Assembly: GCA_963812775.1 (NCBI GenBank)
Contig: CAWEWH010000005.1
Coordinates: 1,178,001 to 1,242,000, forward strand
Direction of reading: 5' to 3'
Origin: CAWEWH01 sp963812775
Lineage (GTDB): Bacteria; Pseudomonadota; Alphaproteobacteria; Rhizobiales; Beijerinckiaceae
DNA: 64,000 bases
Shown: one piece after another, positions 53,203 to 62,100 of the stretch
Layout: the number at the start of each line of letters is the position of its first letter
Position numbering within the stretch: position 1 is the stretch's first letter
Notes under the pieces: model-generated
Databases searched by the model: none
What the model saw: the letters and a program-made list of their open reading frames with translations, nothing else
What the model was told of the DNA's origin: nothing
Made by a program: the position numbers and the translations under genes

Positions 53203-53364
53203 ATGACCAACCTCGTTTCCCGTTTCGTGAAGAATGAGTTCGGCGCGACCGCCATCGAGTACGGCCTGATCGCGGCGCTTATCGCCGTCGCCATCATTAC
53301 GGCGCTGACCTCGGTCGGCACGAAGCTCGGCGGCACGTTCAACAACGTGGCCGGCAAGCTCTAA
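53203..53364 (+). CDS. Flp-family type IVb pilin, copy 2
   Basis: A 53-residue prepilin starting TNLVSRFVKNEFG, with the same mature start ATAIEYGLIAALIAVAII as copy 1. The C-terminal halves differ (TALTSVGTKLGGTFNNVAGKL versus GALTTLGGNMGTMYNNISGKL, cited as the divergent part). The Glu5-Tyr6 Flp signature is intact. The stop is followed by a strong Rho-independent terminator, so it is probably transcribed alone at a high level. AAGGAG lies at 53191. Confidence 0.94.
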   Translation: MTNLVSRFVKNEFGATAIEYGLIAALIAVAIITALTSVGTKLGGTFNNVAGKL

Positions 53365-53381
53365 GCGAACGGCAGCTTTCG

Positions 53382-53421
53382 GCAAACGGCCTCGGGAAAA
53401 ACCGGGGCCGTTTGCTTTTTT
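53382..53421 (+). terminator. Rho-independent terminator after second pilin
   Basis: GCAAACGGCCTCGG pairs with CCGGGGCCGTTTGC (one G-T wobble) around a six-base loop and is followed by six Ts. This is the clearest intrinsic terminator in the window. Confidence 0.9.
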
Positions 53422-53514
53422 GCCGCCGCCCGGCGCGGCGGCAAGGCTTTGTTAGCTTTCCCCTGCTGGCATGTGGATCGCCGCGGCAGCGGCCGGCTCA
53501 CCCGCACGGCTCCC

Positions 53515-54021
53515 ATGATTGCAGACATCACCCTCGTGGTCTTTCCGGCGCTGATGGCGTTCGCAGCCATGAGCGATCTCGTGACCATGACCATCTCGAA
53601 TCGCGTCTCCCTGCTGCTCGTTGGCACCTTCGCGATCCTCGCGGTCTGTCTCGGTCTCTCGCCGGCCACGCTTGCGTGGCACGTGGGCCTTGCGGCCGCC
53701 GTCCTCGCCGTGGTGTTCGGCATGTTCAGCCTCGGCTGGATCGGCGGCGGCGACGCCAAGCTGGCGGCCGCCACTGCGCTGTGGATTGGCCCGTCGCTGC
53801 TCATGGAATATTTCTTCTATGCTTCCATCTTCGGCGGCGTCTTGACCTTGGCCATCATCTTCGCGCGCGGCACGCCGCTGCCGGCCTTTGCGCTCGGCTG
53901 GGGCTGGGCCAACCGGCTGCACGATTCCAAGAGCGGCATCCCTTACGGCATCGCCCTCGCGGCCGCCGGCCTCGTCGTCTATCCCACGACAGAGATCTGG
54001 CAGAAGGCGTTTTCCGGCTAG
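53515..54021 (+). CDS. cpaA: Prepilin peptidase CpaA/TadV
   Basis: A 168-residue polytopic aspartyl protease of the A24 family that cleaves Flp and TadE-like prepilins. The two catalytic aspartates are visible: AAMSDLVTMTISNRV (Asp21) and GWIGGGDAKLAAA (GxGD, Asp80). Several transmembrane helices surround them. It is the short, non-methylating type typical of Tad loci. ATG 53515 begins MIADITLVVF. It lies upstream of the cpaB-F operon with a 250-bp gap. Confidence 0.93.
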   Translation: MIADITLVVFPALMAFAAMSDLVTMTISNRVSLLLVGTFAILAVCLGLSPATLAWHVGLAAAVLAVVFGMFSLGWIGGGDAKLAAATALWIGPSLLMEYFFYASIFGGVLTLAIIFARGTPLPAFALGWGWANRLHDSKSGIPYGIALAAAGLVVYPTTEIWQKAFSG

Positions 54022-54199
54022 CGGCCATCTGAGCGTGTGCGGGCGGTGCCCGCCACGGGGCTAACGCTAAAGGCCGGGCCAGGGCAGGGTGGAATTGCCG
54101 CATGCGTGCCCTGGACGGGCGAACGGCGCCCATTTCCACCGTGTTTGGCGTCCCAGGAAGGTAAGTGCCCTTTTAATTCATCGCACTTGGAACATTCGA

Positions 54200-54207
54200 T
54201 TAACCAT
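54200..54207 (+). promoter_or_regulatory. CtrA-like site upstream of cpaB
   Basis: TTAACCAT, the 8-mer commonly reported for CtrA half-sites in alphaproteobacteria, lies 68 bp before the cpaB ATG. In Caulobacter pilA is under CtrA control; here the inference rests on a single short match. Confidence 0.4.
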
Positions 54208-54274
54208 AAGTTGACGTTTGACTGTTGAAATCCGTTTCGCGACAGGGGCGCGTCGTGTTTCGGAACAAATCGCT

Positions 54275-55060
54275 ATGAAACCTGCAAAAATCGCGGTTCT
54301 CGGGATTGCCATCGTGGCCGGCGGCGCGGCCGCCTATCTGGCTAGCGCGCCGAAGGAGGTCGCCGCCCCCGAACCCCTCGTCCAGCAGGTGAATACCGCC
54401 GACGTGCTGGTTCTGTCGCAGGACATTCCGATGGGACGTTCGCTGTCCGCCAACGACGTACGTTGGCAGGCCTGGCCGAACGATCTCGTGCCGGCAAACG
54501 TCATCACGCGCCGTGATTCGCCTGACGCCGTCGAGCAGCTCATGGGATCGTTGACGCGCGTCAACCTGGTCGGCGGCGAGCCGGTGCGCCGCGAGAAGCT
54601 GATCAAGGCGGACGGCTCCGGCTTCATGGCCGCCATGCTGCCGGCCGGCAAGCGTGCTCTCGCCATCAACATCGATACGCGCGGCGCCAGCTCCGCCGGC
54701 GGCTTTGTGCTGCCCAACGACTTCGTCGACATCATCAGGACAAACCGCGACGACGACGCCTCCAAAGCGCAAGGCATCGACGTCTTCATGTCGGAGACCA
54801 TCCTGTCCGGGGTCCGTGTGCTGGCCATCGGCCAGAACATCCAGGAGAGGAATGGCGAGAAGGTCGTGACGGGCGAGACCGCTACTCTCGAGCTCGATGC
54901 CCGCCAGGCGGAACTCGTCACGTTGGCTCAAAAGGTGGGGCAGCTCTCGCTTGTCCTGCGCAGTCTTGCAGATGCCGGTCAGAAGGACACGGTGAAACAC
55001 GAGAACACCGATGCCGGAGTATTGGTCGTTCGCTACGGCGTGCCGAAACAGGCGCGCTAG
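54275..55060 (+). CDS. cpaB: Flp pilus assembly protein CpaB/RcpC
   Basis: A 261-residue protein with an N-terminal membrane anchor (KIAVLGIAIVAGGAAAYLAS). A SAF-like domain follows (VLVLSQDIPMGRSLSANDVRW, VNLVGGEPVRREKLI), then the RcpC region (LPAGKRALAINIDTRGASS, GFVLPNDFVDIIRT). RcpC/CpaB proteins act in the periplasm with the secretin. ATG 54275 is chosen at the anchor; the upstream frame has only a non-ATG start. First gene of the contiguous cpaBCDEF-tadBC operon, 14 bp before cpaC. Confidence 0.94.
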   Translation: MKPAKIAVLGIAIVAGGAAAYLASAPKEVAAPEPLVQQVNTADVLVLSQDIPMGRSLSANDVRWQAWPNDLVPANVITRRDSPDAVEQLMGSLTRVNLVGGEPVRREKLIKADGSGFMAAMLPAGKRALAINIDTRGASSAGGFVLPNDFVDIIRTNRDDDASKAQGIDVFMSETILSGVRVLAIGQNIQERNGEKVVTGETATLELDARQAELVTLAQKVGQLSLVLRSLADAGQKDTVKHENTDAGVLVVRYGVPKQAR

Positions 55061-55074
55061 TAACGGGAAATCGG

Positions 55075-56571
55075 ATGACACTTCTGCGAAACTTGGTCGG
55101 AGCGACCCTCCGCGCGCTCGTCGCGGCGCTTGCTTTGACTCTGATGTCCGTGGCGACCCTCGCTCAGAGCGGCCCCCCGGCCGCTAAACTGTCGAGGGTC
55201 GAGCAGCCGCCGGTCCAACGCATCGAGATGGCGATCGGCACCTCGCACATCATCGACCTCAACCGCGACGCCAAGGAAGTCTTCGTCGGCAATCCGGGGA
55301 TCGCCAACGCGATCGTGCGCTCGACGCGCAAGATCTTTCTCCTCGGCGTCGCCAACGGGGCCACCAGCATCTTCGTTACCGATGCCGACGGTCAGCAGGT
55401 CGCCTCTTTCGAAGTCGTCGTCGGTCGCGACATGAGCGTCCTGCGCCAGACGTTGCGCAGCGCCATGCCGTCGGCCAACATCGAGGTGAAGCCGGCCGGC
55501 GATTCGGTGTTGCTCACCGGCAGCGTCGACACGCCGCTGCAGGCGCAGCAGGCCGTCGACATCGCCACCGCCTTCGTCGGCCAGAGCAGCAGCTCCGCCT
55601 CCTCGGCGCAGGGCAGCGTCAACATCAATCTGTCCCAGACCACCGTCGGCAAGGTGATCAACGCCATCGTCGTGCGCGGCAAGGACCAGGTGATGCTGAA
55701 GGTCTCCATTGCCGAAGTGCAACGGACCGTGCTGAAGCAGCTCGGCATCAACACCAACGGCAACTGGAACATTGGCAAATATGCGCTTGCGGCTGCCACG
55801 ACCAATCCCTTCTCGGTGGCGGGTGGCGCCCTGTCCGACACCCTCATCTCGGCAACCGGCAATTTCGCTCCCGGTCAGGTGCAGAACGTCTCGCTGCAAG
55901 CGCTCGAGCGGGCCGGCATCATGCGCGTCCTCGCCGAGCCGACGCTCACCGCCACCTCGGGTGAGACGGCGACCTTCCTGGTCGGCGGCCAGATTCCCCT
56001 GCCGACAGGATCGAATTGCACCCCGACGGGCGGCATCACCACGTGCGCGCTCGCGGTGACGCTGCATCCGTTTGGCGTCGCGCTCACGTTCACGCCCATC
56101 GTCATGGCAGAAGGCCGTATCAGCGTCCGCGTGGCGACGGAAGTGTCGGAGATCGACAGCTCCATTTCGCTGCAGGCGCAGGGCGTGTCGATTCCCGGCT
56201 TCCGCGTCCGCAAGTCCGAGACCGTCGTCGAGCTGCCATCGGGCGGCACGCTGGCCACTGCCGGCCTCATTCAGCAGACCTCGAAGCAGGCGATCAACGG
56301 CATCCCCGGCCTGCTCAACCTGCCGGTGCTTGGCACGCTCTTCCGGTCGCGCGACTACCAGCGCCAGGAAACCGAGCTCATGATCTCGGTGACCCCGTAC
56401 ATCGCCAAGGCCGTCAATCCCGGTGACATCACGCGCCCTGACGACGGCTTTGCCGATGCGACCGATCCGCAGACGATTCTGCTCGGCCGCTTGAACAAGC
56501 TCTATGGCATCACCGGCTCCAGCGTGCCCAGTCGCGGCTATGCCGGCCACGCCGGCTTCATCACCGACTAG
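55075..56571 (+). CDS. cpaC: Tad secretin CpaC/RcpA
   Basis: A 498-residue outer-membrane secretin for Flp pilus extrusion. A signal peptide (LRALVAALALTLMSVATLAQ) comes first. The pilus N-terminal domain follows (IIDLNRDAKEVFVGNPGIANAI), then a BON-like segment (GDSVLLTGSVDTPLQAQQAVD). The secretin domain contains RVLAEPTLTATSGETATFLVGG, GVALTFTPIVM and LPVLGTLFRSRDYQRQETELMI, all signature elements. The predicted ring forms the outer-membrane channel. Spacing of 14 bp to cpaB and 15 bp to cpaD. Confidence 0.96.
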   Translation: MTLLRNLVGATLRALVAALALTLMSVATLAQSGPPAAKLSRVEQPPVQRIEMAIGTSHIIDLNRDAKEVFVGNPGIANAIVRSTRKIFLLGVANGATSIFVTDADGQQVASFEVVVGRDMSVLRQTLRSAMPSANIEVKPAGDSVLLTGSVDTPLQAQQAVDIATAFVGQSSSSASSAQGSVNINLSQTTVGKVINAIVVRGKDQVMLKVSIAEVQRTVLKQLGINTNGNWNIGKYALAAATTNPFSVAGGALSDTLISATGNFAPGQVQNVSLQALERAGIMRVLAEPTLTATSGETATFLVGGQIPLPTGSNCTPTGGITTCALAVTLHPFGVALTFTPIVMAEGRISVRVATEVSEIDSSISLQAQGVSIPGFRVRKSETVVELPSGGTLATAGLIQQTSKQAINGIPGLLNLPVLGTLFRSRDYQRQETELMISVTPYIAKAVNPGDITRPDDGFADATDPQTILLGRLNKLYGITGSSVPSRGYAGHAGFITD

Positions 56572-56586
56572 AGTGGATCGACGAAC

Positions 56587-57351
56587 ATGAACAAGTCCAA
56601 CCACCACGCAGCGCCCGTGCGCGGCACGGCCGCCAGGGTGCCGCTCGCCTCGGCCGCAAGCGTCCTCGTTCTCGCGCTCTCTCTCTCGGCATGCCAAACC
56701 GATCCAGCGGCTACCGGCTCGATCGCCGCTGCCTACGATTATCGCCAGCGCCATCCGATCGTGCTGGCCGAGGCGCCCCGGCATCTCGATGTCTTTGTCG
56801 GCGGCGCCTACACGCGGCTCGATCCGCGTCAGCGCCAGGACGTGAGCGACTTTGCCTCGGAGTATCTCCGCTCCGGCAAGAGCGGCATGATTATCGCGGT
56901 TCCCAAGGGTGTCCGCTATCCGCACAATGTCGAGCGCACCCTCATGGCCGTGCGCCAGACTCTGGTCGAGTACGGCGTGCCGTCGGGCGCGATCTCGGTA
57001 CGGTCCTATCGCCCGGCCGATCTGGCCATTGCCTCGCCGATCCGGCTGAGCTTCGACGCCCTGCAGGCCAAGGTCGCGAGCCAATGCTCGCAATGGCCCG
57101 ATGATCTCGGCGGCGTCGCCTCGGCCAAGGACGGCTGGGACAACCACGCCTATTGGAACCTCGGCTGCGCCTATCAGGCCAACTTCGCCCAGCAGGTCGC
57201 CGACCCGCGCGACATCGTGCGCGCTCAGCCCGAGACGGCCGCCGACACCGTGCAGCGCATGAACCGCATCGGCAAGGTACGCAACAGCGAAGACCCGACG
57301 ACAATCTACAAGAAAGAGGCGACGAAGGCCGATTCGTCCTCGTCGAACTGA
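56587..57351 (+). CDS. cpaD: Flp pilus assembly lipoprotein CpaD
   Basis: A 254-residue lipoprotein: hydrophobic segment with lipobox ALSLSAC, Cys as the lipidation site. The mature part has the CpaD pattern (YRQRHPIVLAEAPRHLDVFVG, LRSGKSGMIIAVPKGV, VRQTLVEYGVPSGAISVRSYRP, NLGCAYQANFAQQVADPRD). CpaD supports secretin placement. Its stop overlaps the cpaE start (TGATG), so the two are translationally coupled. Confidence 0.94.
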   Translation: MNKSNHHAAPVRGTAARVPLASAASVLVLALSLSACQTDPAATGSIAAAYDYRQRHPIVLAEAPRHLDVFVGGAYTRLDPRQRQDVSDFASEYLRSGKSGMIIAVPKGVRYPHNVERTLMAVRQTLVEYGVPSGAISVRSYRPADLAIASPIRLSFDALQAKVASQCSQWPDDLGGVASAKDGWDNHAYWNLGCAYQANFAQQVADPRDIVRAQPETAADTVQRMNRIGKVRNSEDPTTIYKKEATKADSSSSN

Positions 57352-58613
57352 TGCACATGTCCGCTCCCGCCAACACGCTTCCCGAGACCCAGTCGGATCG
57401 CGCGATCCCGCCGCTGCCGCGCATCGCCATTCAGGCATTCTGCGAGACGCCCGACGTGGCCTCGGCCATCCAGGCGGCCTCGTCAGACCGCCGCATGAGC
57501 AAGGCGCACGTCAAGGTGCAGATGGGGGGGGCCGCGGCCGCCGTGCAGGCCTACCGCGACGCTCCGACGCCCAACGTCATCGTCCTCGAGGCGACAACCG
57601 ACCGCGCGGTGCTGCTTGGCCATCTCGACATGCTGGCGGAGTCCTGCGACCCCGGCACCAAGGTCGTCGTCATCGGCCATGCCGACGAAGTCGTGCTGTA
57701 CCGCGAGCTGATGCGCCGTGGCATCAGCGAGTACCTCATCGCACCGATCGGCGTTCTCGACTTCGTTGCCGCGCTCGCCGAGCTTTTCGGGGCGCCGGGT
57801 GCCGACCCCGTCGGCCGCACCATCGCGGTCGTCGGCGCCAAGGGAGGGGTTGGGGCGTCGGCGGTCTGCCACAACTTGGCGTGGGCCGTCTCCCGCAATG
57901 ACGGTCTTGCCTCGGTTGTCGTCGATCTCGACATTGCCTTCGGCACGGCCGGCCTCGACTTCAACCAGGATCCGCCCCAGGGCATCGCCGAGGCGGTGTT
58001 CAGCCCCGATCGCCTCGACGCCAACCTGGTCGACCGGCTGTTGTCGAAGTGCAGCGACCAACTCAGCCTGCTGGCCGCCCCTGCGCTCCTCGACCGCACC
58101 TGCGATCTGCACGAGACGGCGCTCGATGGCCTGCTCGATATCCTGCGCGCCTCCATTCCCTGCATCTTCCTCGACGTCCCGCACATCTGGACCGGCTGGG
58201 TGCGGCGAACCCTGATCAGCGCCGACGACATCGTCATCGTCGCATCGCCGGAACTGGCGAGCCTGCGCAATGCCAAGAATCTGTTCGACACGCTGAGTCA
58301 GGCCCGGCCGAACGATCGTCGGCCGCGTCTCGTGCTCAACCAAGTCGGCGTGCCCAAGCGGCCGGAGATCGCGCTGGGCGAGTTTGGCAAGGCAATTGGC
58401 ACCGAGATTGCCGTGAGCTTTGCATTCGAGCCGCAGCTCTTCGGCACCGCCAGCAACAACGGCCAGATGATCGCCGAGATTCAGCCGTCCGGAAAGATCT
58501 CCGAGGGCTTCAACGATCTCGCCGACAACATCACCGGTCGCGTCGGTGCGCGACGTTCGCGCGGCAACTTCCTTGAGCCGATTATCGCCCGCTTGGCGCG
58601 GCGCAAGGCCTGA
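57351..58613 (+). CDS. cpaE: Pilus assembly ATPase-like protein CpaE
   Basis: A 420-residue protein with a receiver-like N-terminal domain (about 22-145) and a MinD/ParA-like ATPase domain. The P-loop reads AVVGAKGGVGASAVCHNLAW: the deviant-Walker-A lysine is present but the catalytic-loop lysine of KGGVGKT is replaced by Ala. VVVDLDIAFGTAGLDF is the Walker A' segment. In Caulobacter CpaE localises the secretin and pilus to the pole; related CpaE proteins share the altered P-loop. It is the fourth gene of the cpa operon. Confidence 0.94.
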   Translation: MHMSAPANTLPETQSDRAIPPLPRIAIQAFCETPDVASAIQAASSDRRMSKAHVKVQMGGAAAAVQAYRDAPTPNVIVLEATTDRAVLLGHLDMLAESCDPGTKVVVIGHADEVVLYRELMRRGISEYLIAPIGVLDFVAALAELFGAPGADPVGRTIAVVGAKGGVGASAVCHNLAWAVSRNDGLASVVVDLDIAFGTAGLDFNQDPPQGIAEAVFSPDRLDANLVDRLLSKCSDQLSLLAAPALLDRTCDLHETALDGLLDILRASIPCIFLDVPHIWTGWVRRTLISADDIVIVASPELASLRNAKNLFDTLSQARPNDRRPRLVLNQVGVPKRPEIALGEFGKAIGTEIAVSFAFEPQLFGTASNNGQMIAEIQPSGKISEGFNDLADNITGRVGARRSRGNFLEPIIARLARRKA

Positions 58614-58645
58614 ACCGAAGCTTACGAGCGCAAAGGCTGCGTTGA

Positions 58646-60115
58646 ATGTTTGGCAAGAGATCCGGGTCCGCAGATGCCCCCCGCGCCGTCGCGCCGGTCC
58701 CGGTCGTCAACGCCGGGCCGAAGGTCGAGGCGCCGCCGCAATTCGAGCCGGCCGCCGTGGGCCAGCTACCGATGTCGGCCCCGGCGCCGGCCGGCGACGT
58801 GCGGAAGTCTGAGGAATATTACCAGACCAAGAGCATGATCTTCGGCGCGCTGATCGAGGCCATCGATCTCGCGCAGCTCGCCAAGCTCGAGCCGGACGCG
58901 GCGCGCGAGGAAATGCGCGACATCGTCAACGAGATCATCGCGCTGAAGAACGTCGTCATGTCGATCGCCGAGCAGGAGGAGCTGCTCGACGATATCTGCA
59001 ACAACGTCCTCGGCTATGGACCGCTCGAGCCGCTCTTGGCGCGCGACGACATCGCCGACGTGATGGTCAACGGCTGCGAGAAGACCTACATCGAGGTCAG
59101 CGGCAAGATCCAGCTCACCAACGTGCGCTTCCGCGACAACCAGCAGCTGATGAACATCTGCCAGAGGATCGTCAGCCAGGTCGGTCGCCGCGTCGACAAA
59201 TCCTCGCCGATCTGCGACGCCCGCTTGCCGGACGGCTCGCGCGTCAACGTCATCGCTCCGCCCCTCGCCATCGATGGTCCCACTCTCACCATCCGGAAGT
59301 TCAAGCGCGACAAGCTCACCCTCGATCAATTGGTGCGTTTCGGGTCCGTCTCGGGCGATGGCGCGCAACTCCTGCAGATCATCGGGCGCGTGCGCTGTAA
59401 CGTGCTGGTGTCCGGGGGCACGGGCTCCGGCAAGACGACCCTTCTCAATTGTCTGACCCGCTACATCGACAACGACGAGCGCATCATCACCTGCGAGGAC
59501 GCCGCCGAGCTGCAATTGCAGCAGCCCCACGTGGTGCGCCTGGAGACGCGCCCACCGAACCTCGAGGGCCAGGGCCAAGTGACCATGCGCGATCTGGTCC
59601 GCAACTGCCTGCGTATGCGGCCCGAACGCATCATCGTCGGCGAAGTCCGCGGCTCGGAGGCTTTCGACCTGCTGCAGGCCATGAACACTGGCCACGACGG
59701 CTCGATGGGCACGCTGCACGCCAACAGTCCGCGTGAGTGCCTGTCGCGTATCGAATCGATGATCACCATGGGCGGCTTCTCGCTGCCCTCGCGCACCATC
59801 CGCGAGATGATCTGCTCGTCGGTCGACGTGATCGTTCAGGCGGCGCGCCTGCGCGACGGCTCGCGCCGCATCACCCACATTACAGAGGTGATGGGCATGG
59901 AAGGCGACGTGATCATCACCCAGGACATTATGCTCTACGACATCGTTGGCGAGGACGCCTCCGGCAAGCTGATCGGGCATCACCGCTCGACTGGCATCGG
60001 CCGGCCCCGCTTCTGGGAGCGCGCCCGTTACTTTGGCGAGGAGACACGGCTCGCCAGCGCGCTCGACGCCATGGAGCGGAAGAAAGAGCCGGAGCTCGGC
60101 CGAGCCACCGCATAG
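58646..60115 (+). CDS. cpaF: Tad pilus ATPase CpaF/TadA
   Basis: A 489-residue secretion ATPase that powers Flp pilus extension and retraction. Walker A VSGGTGSGKTTLLN (about residues 255-268), the Asp box EDAAELQLQQPHVVRLETRP, Walker B RPERIIVGEVRGSEAFDLLQA and the His box GHDGSMGTLHANSPRE are all present. An N-terminal Pro/Ala-rich stretch of about 50 residues precedes the core. ATG 58646 is 32 bp after the cpaE stop. Length is normal. Confidence 0.97.
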   Translation: MFGKRSGSADAPRAVAPVPVVNAGPKVEAPPQFEPAAVGQLPMSAPAPAGDVRKSEEYYQTKSMIFGALIEAIDLAQLAKLEPDAAREEMRDIVNEIIALKNVVMSIAEQEELLDDICNNVLGYGPLEPLLARDDIADVMVNGCEKTYIEVSGKIQLTNVRFRDNQQLMNICQRIVSQVGRRVDKSSPICDARLPDGSRVNVIAPPLAIDGPTLTIRKFKRDKLTLDQLVRFGSVSGDGAQLLQIIGRVRCNVLVSGGTGSGKTTLLNCLTRYIDNDERIITCEDAAELQLQQPHVVRLETRPPNLEGQGQVTMRDLVRNCLRMRPERIIVGEVRGSEAFDLLQAMNTGHDGSMGTLHANSPRECLSRIESMITMGGFSLPSRTIREMICSSVDVIVQAARLRDGSRRITHITEVMGMEGDVIITQDIMLYDIVGEDASGKLIGHHRSTGIGRPRFWERARYFGEETRLASALDAMERKKEPELGRATA

Positions 60116-60127
60116 GGGTCTGGTGCC

Positions 60128-61108
60128 ATGGAAGTCAGTCAACTCGCCATCATCGGCCTGGCCATGCTGGCCGCCGGAAGCGTCGCCTACGTCTTCATCT
60201 ATCCCTATCTCTCCGGCGAAGCGCGCGGCGAAAAGCGCCAGCAGGCGCTCATCAAGCCGTCCTCGTCGCGGGCCGCCGAACGCCTCGCCGCGGCGACGAC
60301 GAACCGGCGCGACCAGGTGGCGCAAAGTCTGAAGGACATCGAGTTCCGCGAGAAGGCGCGCTACAGGGCCAGCCTGGAAGACAGGATCGCCCAGGCCGGC
60401 CTGGACTGGGATCGACGGAAATTCTACATCGTCTGCGCCGTCGTCGGACTGGTGACCGGCGTCGGGCTGTATTTCAGCACCGCCAATCCGATCGTCGCCG
60501 GCGTCGGCCTGTTCGTCGGGGCCCTCGGCCTGCCGCAATGGCTGCTCGGCTATTTGCGCAACAAGCGCATCAAGCGCTTTGTCGATGAATTCCCGAACGC
60601 CATGGACGTCATCGTGCGCGGCGTGAAGTCGGGTCTGCCTCTCGGAGATTGCCTGCGCATCATCGCCAACGAGGCGGCCGAGCCGGTGAAATCGGAGTTC
60701 CGCCACATCATCGAGCAGCAGGCCCTCGGCATCCCGGTCGGCGACGCGTGCGCCAAGCTGTTCCAGCGCGTGCCGGTCGCCGAAGCCAATTTCTTCGGCA
60801 TCGTCATCGCCATTCAGCAGAAGGCCGGCGGCAGTCTTTCGGAGGCGCTGGCCAACCTGTCGAAGGTGTTGCGTGAGCGCAAGAAGATGAAGGGCAAGAT
60901 CGTCGCCATGAGCATGGAGGCGAAGGCGTCGGCGGCCATCATTGCTTCGCTGCCCTTCGTGGTCGGCATCCTCGTCTATCTCTCGAGCCCACGCTACATC
61001 GAGCTGCTGTGGATCAAGGAGACCGGCAAGATCACGCTCGCCATCTCCGCCTTCTGGATGTTCATCGGCGTCATGGCGATGAAGAAGATGATCAGCTTCG
61101 ATTTCTGA
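60128..61108 (+). CDS. tadB: Tad pilus platform protein TadB
   Basis: A 326-residue inner-membrane protein of the T2SS F family. An N-terminal helix (LAIIGLAMLAAGSVAYVFIYPY), a second pair near 100-140, and the cytoplasmic helical domain (DEFPNAMDVIVRGVKSGLPL, EFRHIIEQQALGIPVGDAC, GGSLSEALANLSKVLRERKK) are the family pattern. It forms the base of the pilus with TadC and is driven by CpaF. It begins 12 bp after cpaF. Confidence 0.95.
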   Translation: MEVSQLAIIGLAMLAAGSVAYVFIYPYLSGEARGEKRQQALIKPSSSRAAERLAAATTNRRDQVAQSLKDIEFREKARYRASLEDRIAQAGLDWDRRKFYIVCAVVGLVTGVGLYFSTANPIVAGVGLFVGALGLPQWLLGYLRNKRIKRFVDEFPNAMDVIVRGVKSGLPLGDCLRIIANEAAEPVKSEFRHIIEQQALGIPVGDACAKLFQRVPVAEANFFGIVIAIQQKAGGSLSEALANLSKVLRERKKMKGKIVAMSMEAKASAAIIASLPFVVGILVYLSSPRYIELLWIKETGKITLAISAFWMFIGVMAMKKMISFDF

Positions 61109-61122
61109 TCGGATCGCGCCTT

Positions 61123-62100
61123 ATGATCTCCTTTCTCTACAGCAAGCTGTTCGATCCGCAGTTCATGTTCGGGCTGATGGTGGCTATCGCCGCCGCTGCC
61201 ACGGTGCTGACGCTTGCCATGCCGTTCCTGGAGGCCGACGGGCTGCAAAAGCGGATGAAGCTCGTCGGCAGCGAGCGCGAGAAGATACGCGCCCGCGAGC
61301 GCGAGAAGCTTGCCAAGACCGAGCAGCGCGTCGTCCTGCGCCAGACGCCGAAGGCGTACATGAAGCAGGTGGTGGATCAGCTGAAGCTCGGAGAATGGCT
61401 CGGCACCGAGACGGCGCGCACCAAGTTGACCATGGCGGGCTATCGCGGCTCCAATGCCGAGATCACCTTCTTGTTTTTCCGCCTCGTCATGCCGATCGCC
61501 TTGTTCATCGTGGCGATTTTCTACCTCTTCGTGCTGAAAGTCCTGGACCAACCGCTGCTGATCAAGTGCGGCGTCGTGATCTTCGTCGCCTATATGGGCG
61601 TCAAGGCGCCTGAGATCTTCCTCTCCAACATCATCCAGAAGCGCCAGAAATCGATCCGCCGCGCCTGGCCCGATGCCCTCGACTTGCTGCTCATCTGCGT
61701 CGAGTCCGGCATGTCCATCGAGCACGCCTTCCGCAAGGTGAGTACCGAGGTCGGCGGACAGTCGATCCCGCTTGCCGAGGAGATGTCGCTTGCCACCGCG
61801 GAACTGTCCTATTTGCCGGATCGGCGTCAGGCCTACGACAACCTGGCGTTCCGGACCGGCCTTGAACCGGTGAAGTCGGTGATGACGGCGCTCAACCAGG
61901 CGGAACGCTACGGCACGCCGCTCGGCACCGCTCTGCGTGTGCTCGCCCAGGAGAGCCGCGACCACCGCATGAACGAGGCCGAAAAGAAAGCCGCCGCCCT
62001 GCCCCCCAAGCTGACGGTGCCGATGATCCTGTTCTTCTTGCCGGTGCTGTTCGCCGTCATCATGGTGCCGGCGCTGATTCAGGTCTTCAAGTGGAACTAG
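61123..62100 (+). CDS. tadC: Tad pilus platform protein TadC
   Basis: A 325-residue inner-membrane protein of the T2SS F family, paralogous to TadB. SIRRAWPDALDLLLICVESGMSI, FRKVSTEVGGQSIPLAEEMSL and ALNQAERYGTPLGTALRVLAQE are the conserved cytoplasmic domain. Hydrophobic segments lie near 13-35, 120-160 and at the C-terminus (MILFFLPVLFAVIMVPALI). It is the last gene of the operon and is followed at once by a composite palindromic element. Confidence 0.95.
   Translation: MISFLYSKLFDPQFMFGLMVAIAAAATVLTLAMPFLEADGLQKRMKLVGSEREKIRAREREKLAKTEQRVVLRQTPKAYMKQVVDQLKLGEWLGTETARTKLTMAGYRGSNAEITFLFFRLVMPIALFIVAIFYLFVLKVLDQPLLIKCGVVIFVAYMGVKAPEIFLSNIIQKRQKSIRRAWPDALDLLLICVESGMSIEHAFRKVSTEVGGQSIPLAEEMSLATAELSYLPDRRQAYDNLAFRTGLEPVKSVMTALNQAERYGTPLGTALRVLAQESRDHRMNEAEKKAAALPPKLTVPMILFFLPVLFAVIMVPALIQVFKWN

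Noticed and set aside
55057..57438. 793-codon minus-strand frame opposite cpaC and cpaD
   Set aside because: Antisense to two clear pilus genes in an ordered operon; low-complexity Arg/Asp/Gly-rich translation typical of shadow frames.
58766..60706. 646-codon minus-strand frame opposite cpaF and tadB
   Set aside because: Antisense to genes with intact catalytic motifs; no recognisable protein features of its own.
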